A DNA stretch of 33,810 nucleotides from Pseudomonadota bacterium (lineage in GTDB: Bacteria > Pseudomonadota > Gammaproteobacteria > Burkholderiales > Burkholderiaceae_C): NCBI GenBank assembly GCA_031119395.1, contig JAVHYA010000039.1:1-33810 (forward strand). The letters run 5' to 3'. Positions 8,709 through 15,787 of the stretch are shown one piece after another. The notes below the pieces were generated by a model that saw nothing but the letters and a program-made list of their open reading frames with translations, was not told the origin of the DNA and made no database searches. Both the position numbers and the translations under genes were made by a program. Numbering within the stretch: the first letter of the stretch is position 1; each line of letters starts with the position of its first letter.

Positions 8709-9068
8709 TCAGGCGGGCCCGGCGAGGTGCCGAACCAGTTGCTCGGGCACCTCGACCTCCAGCGCCAGCAGCAGGTACGACAGCGACTTGCCGTGCGTGT
8801 CGAGGTTGAGCGCGTCGTTCACGCCGCCGTCGAGCACGTCGTCGATGACGAAATTCATGGCCTGCAGCGTCGGCAGCACGAAGCGCTGCACGCGCGTGGG
8901 CCGGCGGTGCGCGAACTGCGCGGCCACGCGGGCCTCGGTCAGCTGCTCGACGAGCAGCGGCCACAGCGCCGGGTGCCAGGCGATCACGCTGATGTTGGAG
9001 CGGTTGCCCTTGTCGCCCGTGCGGCCGTGGGCCAGGCGGTCGAGCGGGACGGTGACGGTGCGGCTCAT
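8709..9068 (-). CDS. AtuA-like small C-terminal-domain protein
   Basis: A 119-aa protein with the signature of the AtuA-like C-terminal domain: LDRLAHGRTGDKGNRSNIS near the start, where GRTGDKG is strongly conserved. In longer AtuA proteins this domain follows the DUF1446 domain on one chain; here it is a separate gene whose ATG overlaps the upstream stop codon (ATGA, 9065-9068), so the two are probably translationally coupled and form a complex. AtuA is required for acyclic terpene use in Pseudomonas, but its biochemical activity is not settled. The substrate here is unknown. Confidence 0.87.
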   Translation of the reverse strand: MSRTVTVPLDRLAHGRTGDKGNRSNISVIAWHPALWPLLVEQLTEARVAAQFAHRRPTRVQRFVLPTLQAMNFVIDDVLDGGVNDALNLDTHGKSLSYLLLALEVEVPEQLVRHLAGPA

Positions 9069-10462
9069 GCGGTCCCTTCCACGATCTCGAAGCGCGTCGG
9101 CACCGCCTCGCGCGGCAGCAGGCAGGACACGGTGTTGAGCCGCGGCGTGAGCGCGCTGCGCACGCCGCCGCCGCCGGCCGGGCCGCAGGTGTACAGCGCC
9201 ATGACCTCGCGTGCCACGCGCTCGGCCTGCGCACGGTCGGCATGGGCGGCGGCCACGCGCAGGCGCACGTCGCGCGCCTCGCCGGCGGGCGTCTGGGCCA
9301 GCAGGCGGCCCTCGTCGTCCGCGAACAGGCTCACGGCACCGATCAGGTCCACGCGCAGCGCGAGGCCCGGCAGGCGCTTGCGCAGCGTGTCGGCCGCGAG
9401 GCGGGCGCGTGCCTCGGCGCGCGCGCCGGCGTAGGAGATGCCGGCCTCGACCAGCCAGCCGCCCTCGTGGCAGACGTTGACCTTGAGGCTGGGCGGACGC
9501 GCGTGGCCGCGCACGCCCGACAGGCGCACCCGGTTCGGCGCGAGCTGCACGACCTCGGCCTTGCCGATGTCGGCCACCACGTCGGGGGTGAGGTAGGCCG
9601 CGGGGTCGTGCACCTCGTAGAGCAGTTGCTCCTTGACCGTGGCCTCGCTCACCAGCCCGCCGGCCGCGTCGGGCGTGTCGGCCTTGCCGATGACGACCCC
9701 GCCGTCGGCATCGATCTCGGCGATGGGGAATCCGATCGCCTCGGGCGCCGGCACCTCCTTGAAGCCCGGGTCGGCGAAGTAGCCGCCGCACACCTGGGCG
9801 CCGCACTCCAGCAGGTGGCCGGCCATGGTGGCGCGGGCGATGCGGTCCCAGTCGTCCGCGGCCCAGCCGAAGTGCGCCAGCGCCGGGCCGACCGTCAGCG
9901 ACGGGTCGGCCACGCGGCCGCAGACCACCACCTGCGCGCCCGCACGCAGCGCCGCCGCGATCGGCTCGGCGCCGATGTAGGCGTTGGCGCTGACCACCTG
10001 CAGCGCGTCGAAGCCGGCGCCGAGCTGACCGCGCAGCAGCGCGCGCTGCGCCGGCGTGGAGAGGTCGTCGCCCTCCACCACCGCGATGGCCGGCACGGCC
10101 AGGCCCAGCTCGGTGGCCATGCGCGCGATGTGGCGCGCGGCGGCGCGCGGGTTCGCGGCGCCGAAGTTGCTCACGATGCGGATGCCGTGCGCGAGGCAGC
10201 GGGCGAGCACCGGGCGCAGCATGTCGTCCAGCAGCGGCTCGTAGCCGGATCCGGGGTCGGCCCGCCGGCGCAGCTGGGCCAGCGCGAGCGTGCGCTCGGC
10301 CAGCGTCTCGAAGATGAGGAAGGCGCGCTGGCCCGCCGGCGCGTCCGGCGCGCGCAGCCGCGCGACCAGCGTGTCGACCACCGGGCCGGCCGCGTCGGTG
10401 CGGTCGCCCGAGAAGCCGGCGGCGCAGCCGATCAGCAGGGGGGAAGGCGCAGGGTTCGTCAT
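9065..10462 (-). CDS. AtuA-family (DUF1446) acyclic terpene utilisation-like protein
   Basis: A 465-aa cytoplasmic protein of the AtuA N-terminal (DUF1446) family. Landmarks are LLIGCAAGFSGDRTDAA at the start, SNFGAANPRAAA, VVEGDD, ANAYIGAEPIAAAL, VVCGRVADPSL and GGYFADPG, all typical of the family. Single-chain AtuA homologues carry an extra C-terminal domain encoded here by the next gene, with a 4-bp overlap. The start at 10462 is preferred to upstream in-frame starts because those lie on the far side of, or inside, the predicted promoter (10489-10517). The operon then continues to a Bug receptor and is divergent from a LysR gene, which suggests inducer-dependent catabolism of an imported carboxylate. 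The true substrate is not predictable. Confidence 0.88.
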   Translation of the reverse strand: MTNPAPSPLLIGCAAGFSGDRTDAAGPVVDTLVARLRAPDAPAGQRAFLIFETLAERTLALAQLRRRADPGSGYEPLLDDMLRPVLARCLAHGIRIVSNFGAANPRAAARHIARMATELGLAVPAIAVVEGDDLSTPAQRALLRGQLGAGFDALQVVSANAYIGAEPIAAALRAGAQVVVCGRVADPSLTVGPALAHFGWAADDWDRIARATMAGHLLECGAQVCGGYFADPGFKEVPAPEAIGFPIAEIDADGGVVIGKADTPDAAGGLVSEATVKEQLLYEVHDPAAYLTPDVVADIGKAEVVQLAPNRVRLSGVRGHARPPSLKVNVCHEGGWLVEAGISYAGARAEARARLAADTLRKRLPGLALRVDLIGAVSLFADDEGRLLAQTPAGEARDVRLRVAAAHADRAQAERVAREVMALYTCGPAGGGGVRSALTPRLNTVSCLLPREAVPTRFEIVEGTA

Positions 10463-10488
10463 GTCTCCGATGTCGTCGTTGTCCACGC

Positions 10489-10517
10489 AATGTAGGCAGC
10501 GCATGGCCATCCGTAAA
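10489..10517 (-). promoter_or_regulatory. promoter of the AtuA-Bug operon
   Basis: Minus strand: -35 TTTACG (10512-10517), 17-bp spacer, -10 TACATT (10489-10494). Transcription would begin near 10482, about 20 nt before the AtuA start codon. The weak -35 and the palindrome just upstream (10528-10543) fit an activator-dependent LysR-type promoter. Confidence 0.55.
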
Positions 10518-10527
10518 ATCGAAAGTT

Positions 10528-10543
10528 CGGATCGATTGATCCG
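10528..10543. promoter_or_regulatory. probable LysR-type operator
   Basis: CGGATC-GATT-GATCCG is a perfect 6-4-6 inverted repeat. It contains an ATC-N-GAT core like the T-N11-A boxes bound by LysR regulators. It is centred about 53 bp upstream of the inferred start of the AtuA operon and just before the lysR start codon, the usual place for a recognition site that both activates the operon and represses the regulator. Confidence 0.6.
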
Positions 10544-10555
10544 TGATGCAGATCA

Positions 10556-11470
10556 ATGGCCACGCCCGACCTGTCGACCCGCGCACTGCGCGCCTTCCTG
10601 GCGCTGGTGGAACTGCGCAACTTCACCCGCGCCGCGCAGGCCACGCACCTCTCGCAGCCGGCCTTCAGCGCGCTGATCCGCTCGCTCGAGGACGCGGTGG
10701 GCACGCGCCTGTTCGACCGCAACACGCGCAGCGTGCAGCTCACGCCCGAGGGGCGGCTGTTCGAACCCTCCGCGCGGCAACTGCTCGCCGATGCGTCGCG
10801 CGCGCTGGCCGACCTGGCCGACCACGTGGAGCGCCGCAAGGGCCGCGTGCACGTGGCCGCCCTGCCCTCGCTCGCGGCCGGCTGGCTGCCCGCGCTGTTC
10901 GCCGAATACCGCGCCGCGTGGCCGGGCGTGACGATCGCGCTGTCGGACCTGCTGTCGGACGCCTGCATCGACCTCGTGCGCGGCGGCCAGGCCGATTTCG
11001 CGCTGGCGGCCGCCGGCCTGCGCGGCAGCGATGCGGCCGAGCTGCACACCCGCGTGCTGGGCAGCGAGCGCTTCCACCTCGTGTGCCGCGCCGACCACCC
11101 GCTGGCCCGGGCGCCGCGCCTCACGCTGCGCCAGCTCGCGCCCTGGCCCTTCATCCACATGACGCGCAACTCCAGCGTGCGCCAGGCGCTGGAGGCCGCG
11201 CTGCATCCGCTGCAGATGAACACCGTGCTGGAGGTGGAACAGCTCGCCACCGTGATGGGCATGGTCGAGGCGGGCCTGGGCATCAGCGTGGTGCCCACGC
11301 TCACGCTCTACCAGTTCAGGCGCGACACGATCGTGACGCGTGCGCTGCCGCTGCCGGCGCTGCGCCGGCGCATGCTGCTGGTGCGGCGGCGCGAAGGCAG
11401 CCTGTCGGCGGCGGCGCAGGCGCTGCACGACCTGGTGGTGGAACGCTTCGGTTCGCTATCGATTTCATAG
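10556..11470 (+). CDS. LysR family transcriptional regulator
   Basis: A 304-aa regulator with an N-terminal winged helix-turn-helix (about 1-60: LRAFLALVELRNFTRAA, then LSQPAFSALIRSLEDAVG and LFDRNTRSVQLTPEG) and a two-lobe LysR substrate-binding domain (about 90-295, including GMVEAGLGISVVPT). It is divergent from the AtuA-Bug operon with a 93-bp gap holding a promoter and a palindrome, so it most likely controls that operon in response to the substrate or a product. An unusual detail is the 3' end: the TAG stop (11468-11470) lies inside the first stem of dispersed repeat copy 3, so the last few codons come from the repeat. Confidence 0.92.
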   Translation: MATPDLSTRALRAFLALVELRNFTRAAQATHLSQPAFSALIRSLEDAVGTRLFDRNTRSVQLTPEGRLFEPSARQLLADASRALADLADHVERRKGRVHVAALPSLAAGWLPALFAEYRAAWPGVTIALSDLLSDACIDLVRGGQADFALAAAGLRGSDAAELHTRVLGSERFHLVCRADHPLARAPRLTLRQLAPWPFIHMTRNSSVRQALEAALHPLQMNTVLEVEQLATVMGMVEAGLGISVVPTLTLYQFRRDTIVTRALPLPALRRRMLLVRRREGSLSAAAQALHDLVVERFGSLSIS

Positions 11471-11510
11471 CTGCCTGCGCAGTCGCGGCGGGCGCTGCAG
11501 CCCGAAAACA
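11452..11510 (+). repeat. dispersed intergenic repeat, copy 3
   Basis: GCTAT-N7-ATAGC (11455-11471), CTGC, and a GC-rich palindromic part (GCGC at 11477-11480 and 11492-11495, with GGCGGGCGC) match copy 1 in order and orientation; the CACTTTT tail is replaced by GCCCGAAAACATC. The element overlaps the end of the lysR gene and supplies its stop codon. It lies upstream of the beta-lactamase-like pair and may end lysR transcription. Confidence 0.6.
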
Positions 11511-11631
11511 TCATCGAAACTGCCGTGGGCGGCGATCTGCGCGACAGGCAGACGGCGTGATCGCCTGCGGCGCCGCGCCCCCAACTGCGTCAGCATGTCG
11601 CCGTGTTCCACCCGCCCCGCCCCTCGCGTCG
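11471..11631 (+). other. gap before the serine hydrolase pair
   Basis: 161 bp between lysR and the first hydrolase gene, starting with the remainder of dispersed repeat copy 3. I see no convincing -35/-10 pair and no strong ribosome binding site before the ATG at 11632. Reading frames through the gap are continuous with flanking shadow ORFs and look non-coding. Confidence 0.4.
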
Positions 11632-12804
11632 ATGCCCTTGTCGCCTGCACCGCCGCGCCGCCGCGCGCCCGCCCTCGCTGTCCTGCTCTCTTCGCTGCGC
11701 CGCCGCCTGACGGCGTGCGGCGTCGGCACCGCCCTCCTCGCGGCCGCCCTGCCGGCGCAGGCCCTGCCCGACTGGCATGCGCGGCTCATGGGTGAGTTCG
11801 CCGCCATCGACCGGGGCGAGGGTTCGGCCCTGGGCGTGTACGTGCGCGATCTCGCCAGCGGCGAGGACGCCAGCTACCGCGCCGGCGAACGGTGGTACCT
11901 GGCGTCGATGGTGAAGGTGCCGGTCGCCATCGCGGTGCTGCGCGCGGTGGAGTCGGGCCGCCTGACGCTGGAGACCCCGGTCACCGTGCGCGCGTCCGAC
12001 TACGTGGACGGCGCCGGCAGCACCAACCACGCGAGCGTGGGAGCGCAGCGGACGGTGCGCGCCCTGATCGACCAGATGATCATCCACAGCGACAACACCG
12101 CCAGCGACATGCTGATCGACCTCGTGGGCCTGAAGGCGGTGAACGAGGTGGTGCAGTCGCTGGTGCCCGAGGGCATCGGCCGCATCACCACGCTGGGCGA
12201 CGTGCGGCGGCAGGTCTACGGCCAGCTCACGCCGGCCGCGTCGCGCCTGTCGGGCGTCGACCTGCTGGCCATCCACCGAGAGCGCGGCGACGAGGCGCGG
12301 GTGCGCAAGGTCTCGCAGCTGCTGGACGTGCCGGTGTCGCGCTTTCGCATGCCGCTGGAGGACGCCTACACGGCCTACTACGCCAGCGGCGTCAACAGCG
12401 GCCGGCTCGATGCCTACGGCGAACTGCTGGCGCGGCTGGTGGAGGGCGGCGCCCTGAACCGTCCGATGACGGATTACCTGCTGCAGGTGATGGCGCGCAC
12501 CGCCACCGGGACGCGCCGCATCAAGGCCGGCCTGCCGCCGGATGCGCGCTTCGCCCACAAGACCGGCACGCAGCGCCGGCGAATCTGCGATGCCGGACTG
12601 ATCACCACGCCACGCCGATCCGATGCGGCGCCGGTGCTGGTGGTGGCCTGCGTGCGCGGCGACCTGTCGCTGGAGCGCTCCGAGAGCGCGCTGCAGCAGG
12701 TGGGCACCGCGCTGTGCCGCTCCGGCCTGCTGACCCGAGGAGTTCCCGATGCGCCGACTTGCCCTGCTGCTGTGCCTGCCGCTGCTTCTGCTGCCGCTCG
12801 CTGA
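11632..12804 (+). CDS. class A beta-lactamase-fold serine hydrolase, tandem copy 1
   Basis: A 390-aa exported protein with the penicillin-recognising serine enzyme motifs: S92-MV-K95, S153-D-N155 and K310-TGT. The N-terminus is Arg/Pro-rich followed by GTALLAAALPAQA, a likely signal peptide with cleavage after AQA, so it acts in the periplasm. The omega-loop ExxxN of true class A beta-lactamases is not obvious, so a peptidoglycan-related or other serine hydrolase role is as likely as penicillin resistance. The C-terminal codons overlap the next gene by 56 bp, and the SD of that gene lies within this one. The C-terminal tail is Ala/Pro-rich and may be a by-product of the overlap. The exact start is uncertain. 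Confidence 0.8.
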   Translation: MPLSPAPPRRRAPALAVLLSSLRRRLTACGVGTALLAAALPAQALPDWHARLMGEFAAIDRGEGSALGVYVRDLASGEDASYRAGERWYLASMVKVPVAIAVLRAVESGRLTLETPVTVRASDYVDGAGSTNHASVGAQRTVRALIDQMIIHSDNTASDMLIDLVGLKAVNEVVQSLVPEGIGRITTLGDVRRQVYGQLTPAASRLSGVDLLAIHRERGDEARVRKVSQLLDVPVSRFRMPLEDAYTAYYASGVNSGRLDAYGELLARLVEGGALNRPMTDYLLQVMARTATGTRRIKAGLPPDARFAHKTGTQRRRICDAGLITTPRRSDAAPVLVVACVRGDLSLERSESALQQVGTALCRSGLLTRGVPDAPTCPAAVPAAASAAAR

Positions 12805-13807
12805 ACGCGCGCGTGCGGCCGACTGGCGCGAGGCGCTCGGCGCGCAGATCGACCGCATCGACCGCGGCACGCCGGGCGAGCTGGGCGTGTACGTCAAGCG
12901 GCTGGACGGCGGCGAGACCTACCGCCACGGCGCCGAGCGCTTCTGGTATCTCGGGTCGATGACCAAGGTGCCGGTCGCCATCGCCGTGCTGCAGCAGGTC
13001 GATGCAGGCAAGCTCAAGCTCTCGGACACGGTCGAGCTGCAGGATGCCGACCGCATCGACGTGAGCCGCGTGGTGCGCGAGCGCACCGGCCGGCGCTACA
13101 CCGTCGACGCCCTGCTGGACCGCATGCTCAAGGACAGCGACAACACCGCCGCCAACATGCTCATCCGCACGGTCGGGGAAGACACCGTGCAGCGCAGCGC
13201 CGCCCAGGCGCTGGGCACGCAGGGCTTCAAGCGCATCACCAACTTCGCGACCATGCGGCGCGACGTCTATGCCGAGATCCATCCCTCGGCGCGCGAGCTG
13301 CCCAACACGGCGCTGGTGCAGGTGGCCAATGCGCCCCTGGGCCCCGGCCGGGTGCAGGCCGTGCAGCGCGCCCTGAAGCTCAAGGACGGCGACCTGCAGG
13401 CGCGCACCATCGACGATGCCTACGACCGCTACTACCGGCACGACATCAATTCGGCCACGCTCGACGCCTACGGCGCGATGCTGGAGAAGCTGGTGCGCGG
13501 CGAACTGCTGCAGCCGGCGAGCCTGCAGCGCCTCTATGCCGCGATGAAGCTGGGCACCTTCACCAACCACCGGCTGCAGGCGGGGCTGCCGCGCAGCGAG
13601 CCCTTCATCCACAAGACCGGCACGCAGTACGAGCGCGCCTGCCACGCCGGCGTGCTGCGACCGCAGGACCGCGGCGCCCAGGCGGTGGTGGTGGCCGTGT
13701 GCGCGGCCGGCATGGACGAGCACAAGGACGTGGACGCCATCTTCCAGCAGGTGGGCCGGGCCGTGGCGCAGACGGCGCTGCGCCCGCAGCAGTCGGCGGC
13801 GCGCTGA
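12749..13807 (+). CDS. class A beta-lactamase-fold serine hydrolase, tandem copy 2
   Basis: A 352-aa homologue of the preceding product: S70-MT-K73, S130-D-N132, K289-TGT, with the same framing sequences (VPVAIAVL after SxxK; DNTAxxMLI at SDN; HKTGTQ). A clean signal peptide (RRLALLLCLPLLLLPLAERARA) sends it to the periplasm. The start follows GAGGAG at proper spacing and lies inside the 3' end of copy 1, so the pair is one operon with coupled translation. Copy 2 has a conserved-looking DAYDRYYRHDINSATLDAYG block paralleled in copy 1 (DAYTAYYASGVNSGRLDAYG), confirming common origin by duplication. The substrate is unknown. Confidence 0.86.
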   Translation: MRRLALLLCLPLLLLPLAERARAADWREALGAQIDRIDRGTPGELGVYVKRLDGGETYRHGAERFWYLGSMTKVPVAIAVLQQVDAGKLKLSDTVELQDADRIDVSRVVRERTGRRYTVDALLDRMLKDSDNTAANMLIRTVGEDTVQRSAAQALGTQGFKRITNFATMRRDVYAEIHPSARELPNTALVQVANAPLGPGRVQAVQRALKLKDGDLQARTIDDAYDRYYRHDINSATLDAYGAMLEKLVRGELLQPASLQRLYAAMKLGTFTNHRLQAGLPRSEPFIHKTGTQYERACHAGVLRPQDRGAQAVVVAVCAAGMDEHKDVDAIFQQVGRAVAQTALRPQQSAAR

Positions 13808-13820
13808 CTCGCAGCCCGGC

Positions 13821-14702
13821 TCAGGCGGCCTGCAGCATCGCCTCGGGCGTGTCGTTGACGGTGGTGCGGCGCAGTTCGCGGCGCTCGGCGATGTCGTAGC
13901 GCCGGCCGCGGTGCAGCGTGGCGCGGTTGTCCCACATCACCGTGTCGCCCACCTGCCATTCGTGGCGGTACACGAACTCGCGCTGGGTGGCATGTTCGAG
14001 CAGGTCGAGCAGCAGCATGCGGCTCTCGGCCGTGGGCCAGCCCACGATCTGGCGCGCATGCACGCCGACGAACAGCACCTTGCGGCCCGAGCCCGGGTGC
14101 GTGTCGATCAGCGGCCAGACCGCCGGCGGGATCTCCTTCTTCTGCGCGTCGGTGTAGGCCTCGTCGCCCAGCAGCAGCCGCGTGTGCAGCGCATAGTGCT
14201 CGGCGCTCAGACCGGCCAGCGTGTCGCGCATGCGGGCGTCGAGCGCGTCGTGCGCGGCGCGCAGGTCGGCGAACTCGGTCTCGCCGCCCCAGCTCGGGTT
14301 GATGACCGAATGCAGCATCGAGTACGCCGCGCGCGGGTTCATGAAGGAGCTGTCGCTGTGCCACAGCTGGTTGGCGAAGTTCGACAGGTTCTTGGGCGAA
14401 TCGCGCCGTGCCACCTGGCCCTGCGCGTCGACGTTGGAGATGTCGATCAGCCGCTCATCCTCCAGCCGCTCGGGCCGTTTGAAGACGCGCTTGAGGCCGA
14501 TGTCCAGCGGGCCGAAGCTGCCGCAAAGGCGCAGCTGCTGCTGCGCCGTGAGCGGCTGGCCGCGCCACACCAGCACGGCGTACCGGTTCATCGCGGCATT
14601 GATGGCGCGCACGTCGGCATCGGCCAGTGGCTGCGCGAGGTCGACGCCGGACGCCTCGGCGGCGAAATGCGGATGCAGGGGTTGAAGGTGAAGGGAGGAC
14701 AT
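13821..14702 (-). CDS. TfdA-like Fe(II)/2-oxoglutarate-dependent dioxygenase
   Basis: A 293-aa TauD/TfdA-family enzyme. Iron ligands are H115 and D117 (WHSDSSF) and H264 (LHRGRRYD), and R275 or a neighbouring Arg should bind 2-oxoglutarate. Compared from memory with TfdA of the 2,4-D pathway, whole blocks agree: NFANQLWHSDSSF, HYAL-RLLLGD, LLEHATQREFVYRH and RGRRYDI-ARRELRR, with ligand numbering offset by two. It is thus nearer TfdA and the phenoxypropionate dioxygenases than to taurine dioxygenase. The reaction would be oxidative cleavage or hydroxylation of an aryloxy- or other acidic substrate, coupled to 2-oxoglutarate decarboxylation. It follows a Bug receptor gene (15 bp gap) in an operon facing an IclR regulator. 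Substrate identity is inference only. Confidence 0.87.
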   Translation of the reverse strand: MSSLHLQPLHPHFAAEASGVDLAQPLADADVRAINAAMNRYAVLVWRGQPLTAQQQLRLCGSFGPLDIGLKRVFKRPERLEDERLIDISNVDAQGQVARRDSPKNLSNFANQLWHSDSSFMNPRAAYSMLHSVINPSWGGETEFADLRAAHDALDARMRDTLAGLSAEHYALHTRLLLGDEAYTDAQKKEIPPAVWPLIDTHPGSGRKVLFVGVHARQIVGWPTAESRMLLLDLLEHATQREFVYRHEWQVGDTVMWDNRATLHRGRRYDIAERRELRRTTVNDTPEAMLQAA

Positions 14703-14717
14703 GGGAAGGCTCCGTGT

Positions 14718-15701
14718 TCAATCGAGGGAAATGCGGGCGTCGGCGACGACCTTGGACCAGCGCTTCATCTCGCTGCGCAGCAGGGCGTCGAACTGCGCCG
14801 GGGTGGACGCGACCACCTGCATGCCGAGGTCCTCGATGCGCTTGCGCGTCTCGGGCACGGCCAGCACGCGCGCGGTGTCGGCCTGGATCCTGTCGATGAC
14901 CGGGCGCGGCGTGGCCGCCGGTGCGACGAAACCCAGCATGCCGATCACCGAGAAGCCGGGCACCGTCTCGCCAGCGGTCGGGAAGTCGTAGCCGGGCACG
15001 CGCTTGTCGCCCAGCGTGGCGATCATCTTCATCCGGCCGGCCTGCACGTAAGGAATGACCGAGAGGAAGGGGTCGATCACGATGTCGATGCGCCCGCCCA
15101 TCAGCTCGGTGTGCGCCGGCGCGCTGCCCTTGAAGGGCGAATGCAGCATGTCGAAGCCGGCCTCGCGCTTGAGCAGTTCGCCGCCCAGGTGCGTGGTGCT
15201 GCCGGCGCCGGGCGTGCCGTAGGTCAGCTTGCCGGGATTCTTCTTGGCCCAGGCGATCATCTCGCCCAGGTTGTTGAAGGGCGCATCCACGCGCGCCACG
15301 ATGGCCTGCTGCAGCACCACCAGCTGCGTGATGCCGGCCAGGTCCTTCGACGTGTCGTAGGGCAGGGTCTTGTGCAGGTACGGGTTGACGGCCAGCGAGG
15401 AGTTGGCGATGCCGAAGGTGTAGCCGTCGGGGGCCGACTTGGCGATGTAGTCCATGCCGATGATGGTGCCGGCGCCGGGCTTGTAGTCCACCAGCACGGT
15501 CTGGCCGCCCCAGCTCTCCTGCAGCTTCACCGCGATCAGCCGGGCCATGGTGTCGGTCGGGCCGCCCGGCGGGAAGGGCACGATCATCTTCACGGGCTGC
15601 TTCGGGAAGGTCGTGGCCGCAGGCTGCGCCCAGGCCAGCGCGGGGAGGCCGGCGGCGGACGCGGCCAGGGCCGCGCCGTGCAGGAATCGGCGTCGTTGCA
15701 T
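14718..15701 (-). CDS. Bug-type periplasmic receptor (TctC family), TfdA-like module
   Basis: A 327-aa TTT receptor. The N-terminus MQRRRFLHGAALAASAAGLPALAWA carries a twin-arginine motif (RRRFLHG) and so may be exported folded by Tat. The mature part shows the family pattern: FPKQPVKMIVPFPPGGPTDTMAR, GAGTIIG, APDGYT, NPYLHKTLPYD and FKGSAPAH. It is the first gene of an operon with the TfdA-like dioxygenase, and ends 15 bp before it. A strong AGGAGAC ribosome site precedes the ATG at 15701. The likely job is to capture the acidic substrate of the dioxygenase in the periplasm, but no TTT membrane subunits are encoded nearby. Confidence 0.92.
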   Translation of the reverse strand: MQRRRFLHGAALAASAAGLPALAWAQPAATTFPKQPVKMIVPFPPGGPTDTMARLIAVKLQESWGGQTVLVDYKPGAGTIIGMDYIAKSAPDGYTFGIANSSLAVNPYLHKTLPYDTSKDLAGITQLVVLQQAIVARVDAPFNNLGEMIAWAKKNPGKLTYGTPGAGSTTHLGGELLKREAGFDMLHSPFKGSAPAHTELMGGRIDIVIDPFLSVIPYVQAGRMKMIATLGDKRVPGYDFPTAGETVPGFSVIGMLGFVAPAATPRPVIDRIQADTARVLAVPETRKRIEDLGMQVVASTPAQFDALLRSEMKRWSKVVADARISLD

Positions 15702-15711
15702 CGTGTCTCCT

Positions 15712-15740
15712 ATTATTTTGGAACAGTGTTTCGAAATAAT
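15712..15740. promoter_or_regulatory. IclR-type palindromic operator
   Basis: ATTATTTTGGAAC-AGT-GTTTCGAAATAAT: two 13-nt arms with 11 of 13 complementary positions around a 3-nt centre. The core GGAAC-N3-GTTTC resembles sites of IclR-family regulators. It is an AT-rich island in GC-rich surroundings, covers the -10 and start region of the leftward operon, and lies 47 bp before the iclR start codon. Confidence 0.72.
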
Positions 15741-15764
15741 CGCATTGTTCGCCGGCGCTGTCCA
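15736..15764 (-). promoter_or_regulatory. promoter of the Bug-TfdA-like operon
   Basis: Minus strand: -35 TGGACA (15759-15764), 17-bp spacer, -10 GATTAT (15736-15741); start expected near 15729, about 28 nt before the ATG. The -35 lies in a perfect GGCGCT-GTCC-AGCGCC inverted repeat (15754-15769). The -10 and start are covered by the 15712-15740 palindrome, an arrangement suited to repression. Confidence 0.62.
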
Positions 15765-15787
15765 GCGCCGCGCCACAATCGCGTGGC

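Noticed and set aside
10543-11631. Long in-frame extension of the first beta-lactamase-like gene back to 10543
   Set aside because: It runs in another frame through the whole lysR gene and yields Arg/Ala-rich sequence without a domain; the signal peptide sets the start near 11632.
12700-12804. Frameshift or pseudogene at the end of the first serine hydrolase gene
   Set aside because: All catalytic motifs are intact, the end is well past the KTG region, and the following gene has its own SD and signal peptide; overlap is a simpler explanation, though a check of the reads would be useful.
13808-13820. Terminator between the hydrolase pair and the TfdA-like gene
   Set aside because: The 13-bp gap has no inverted repeat or U-tract.
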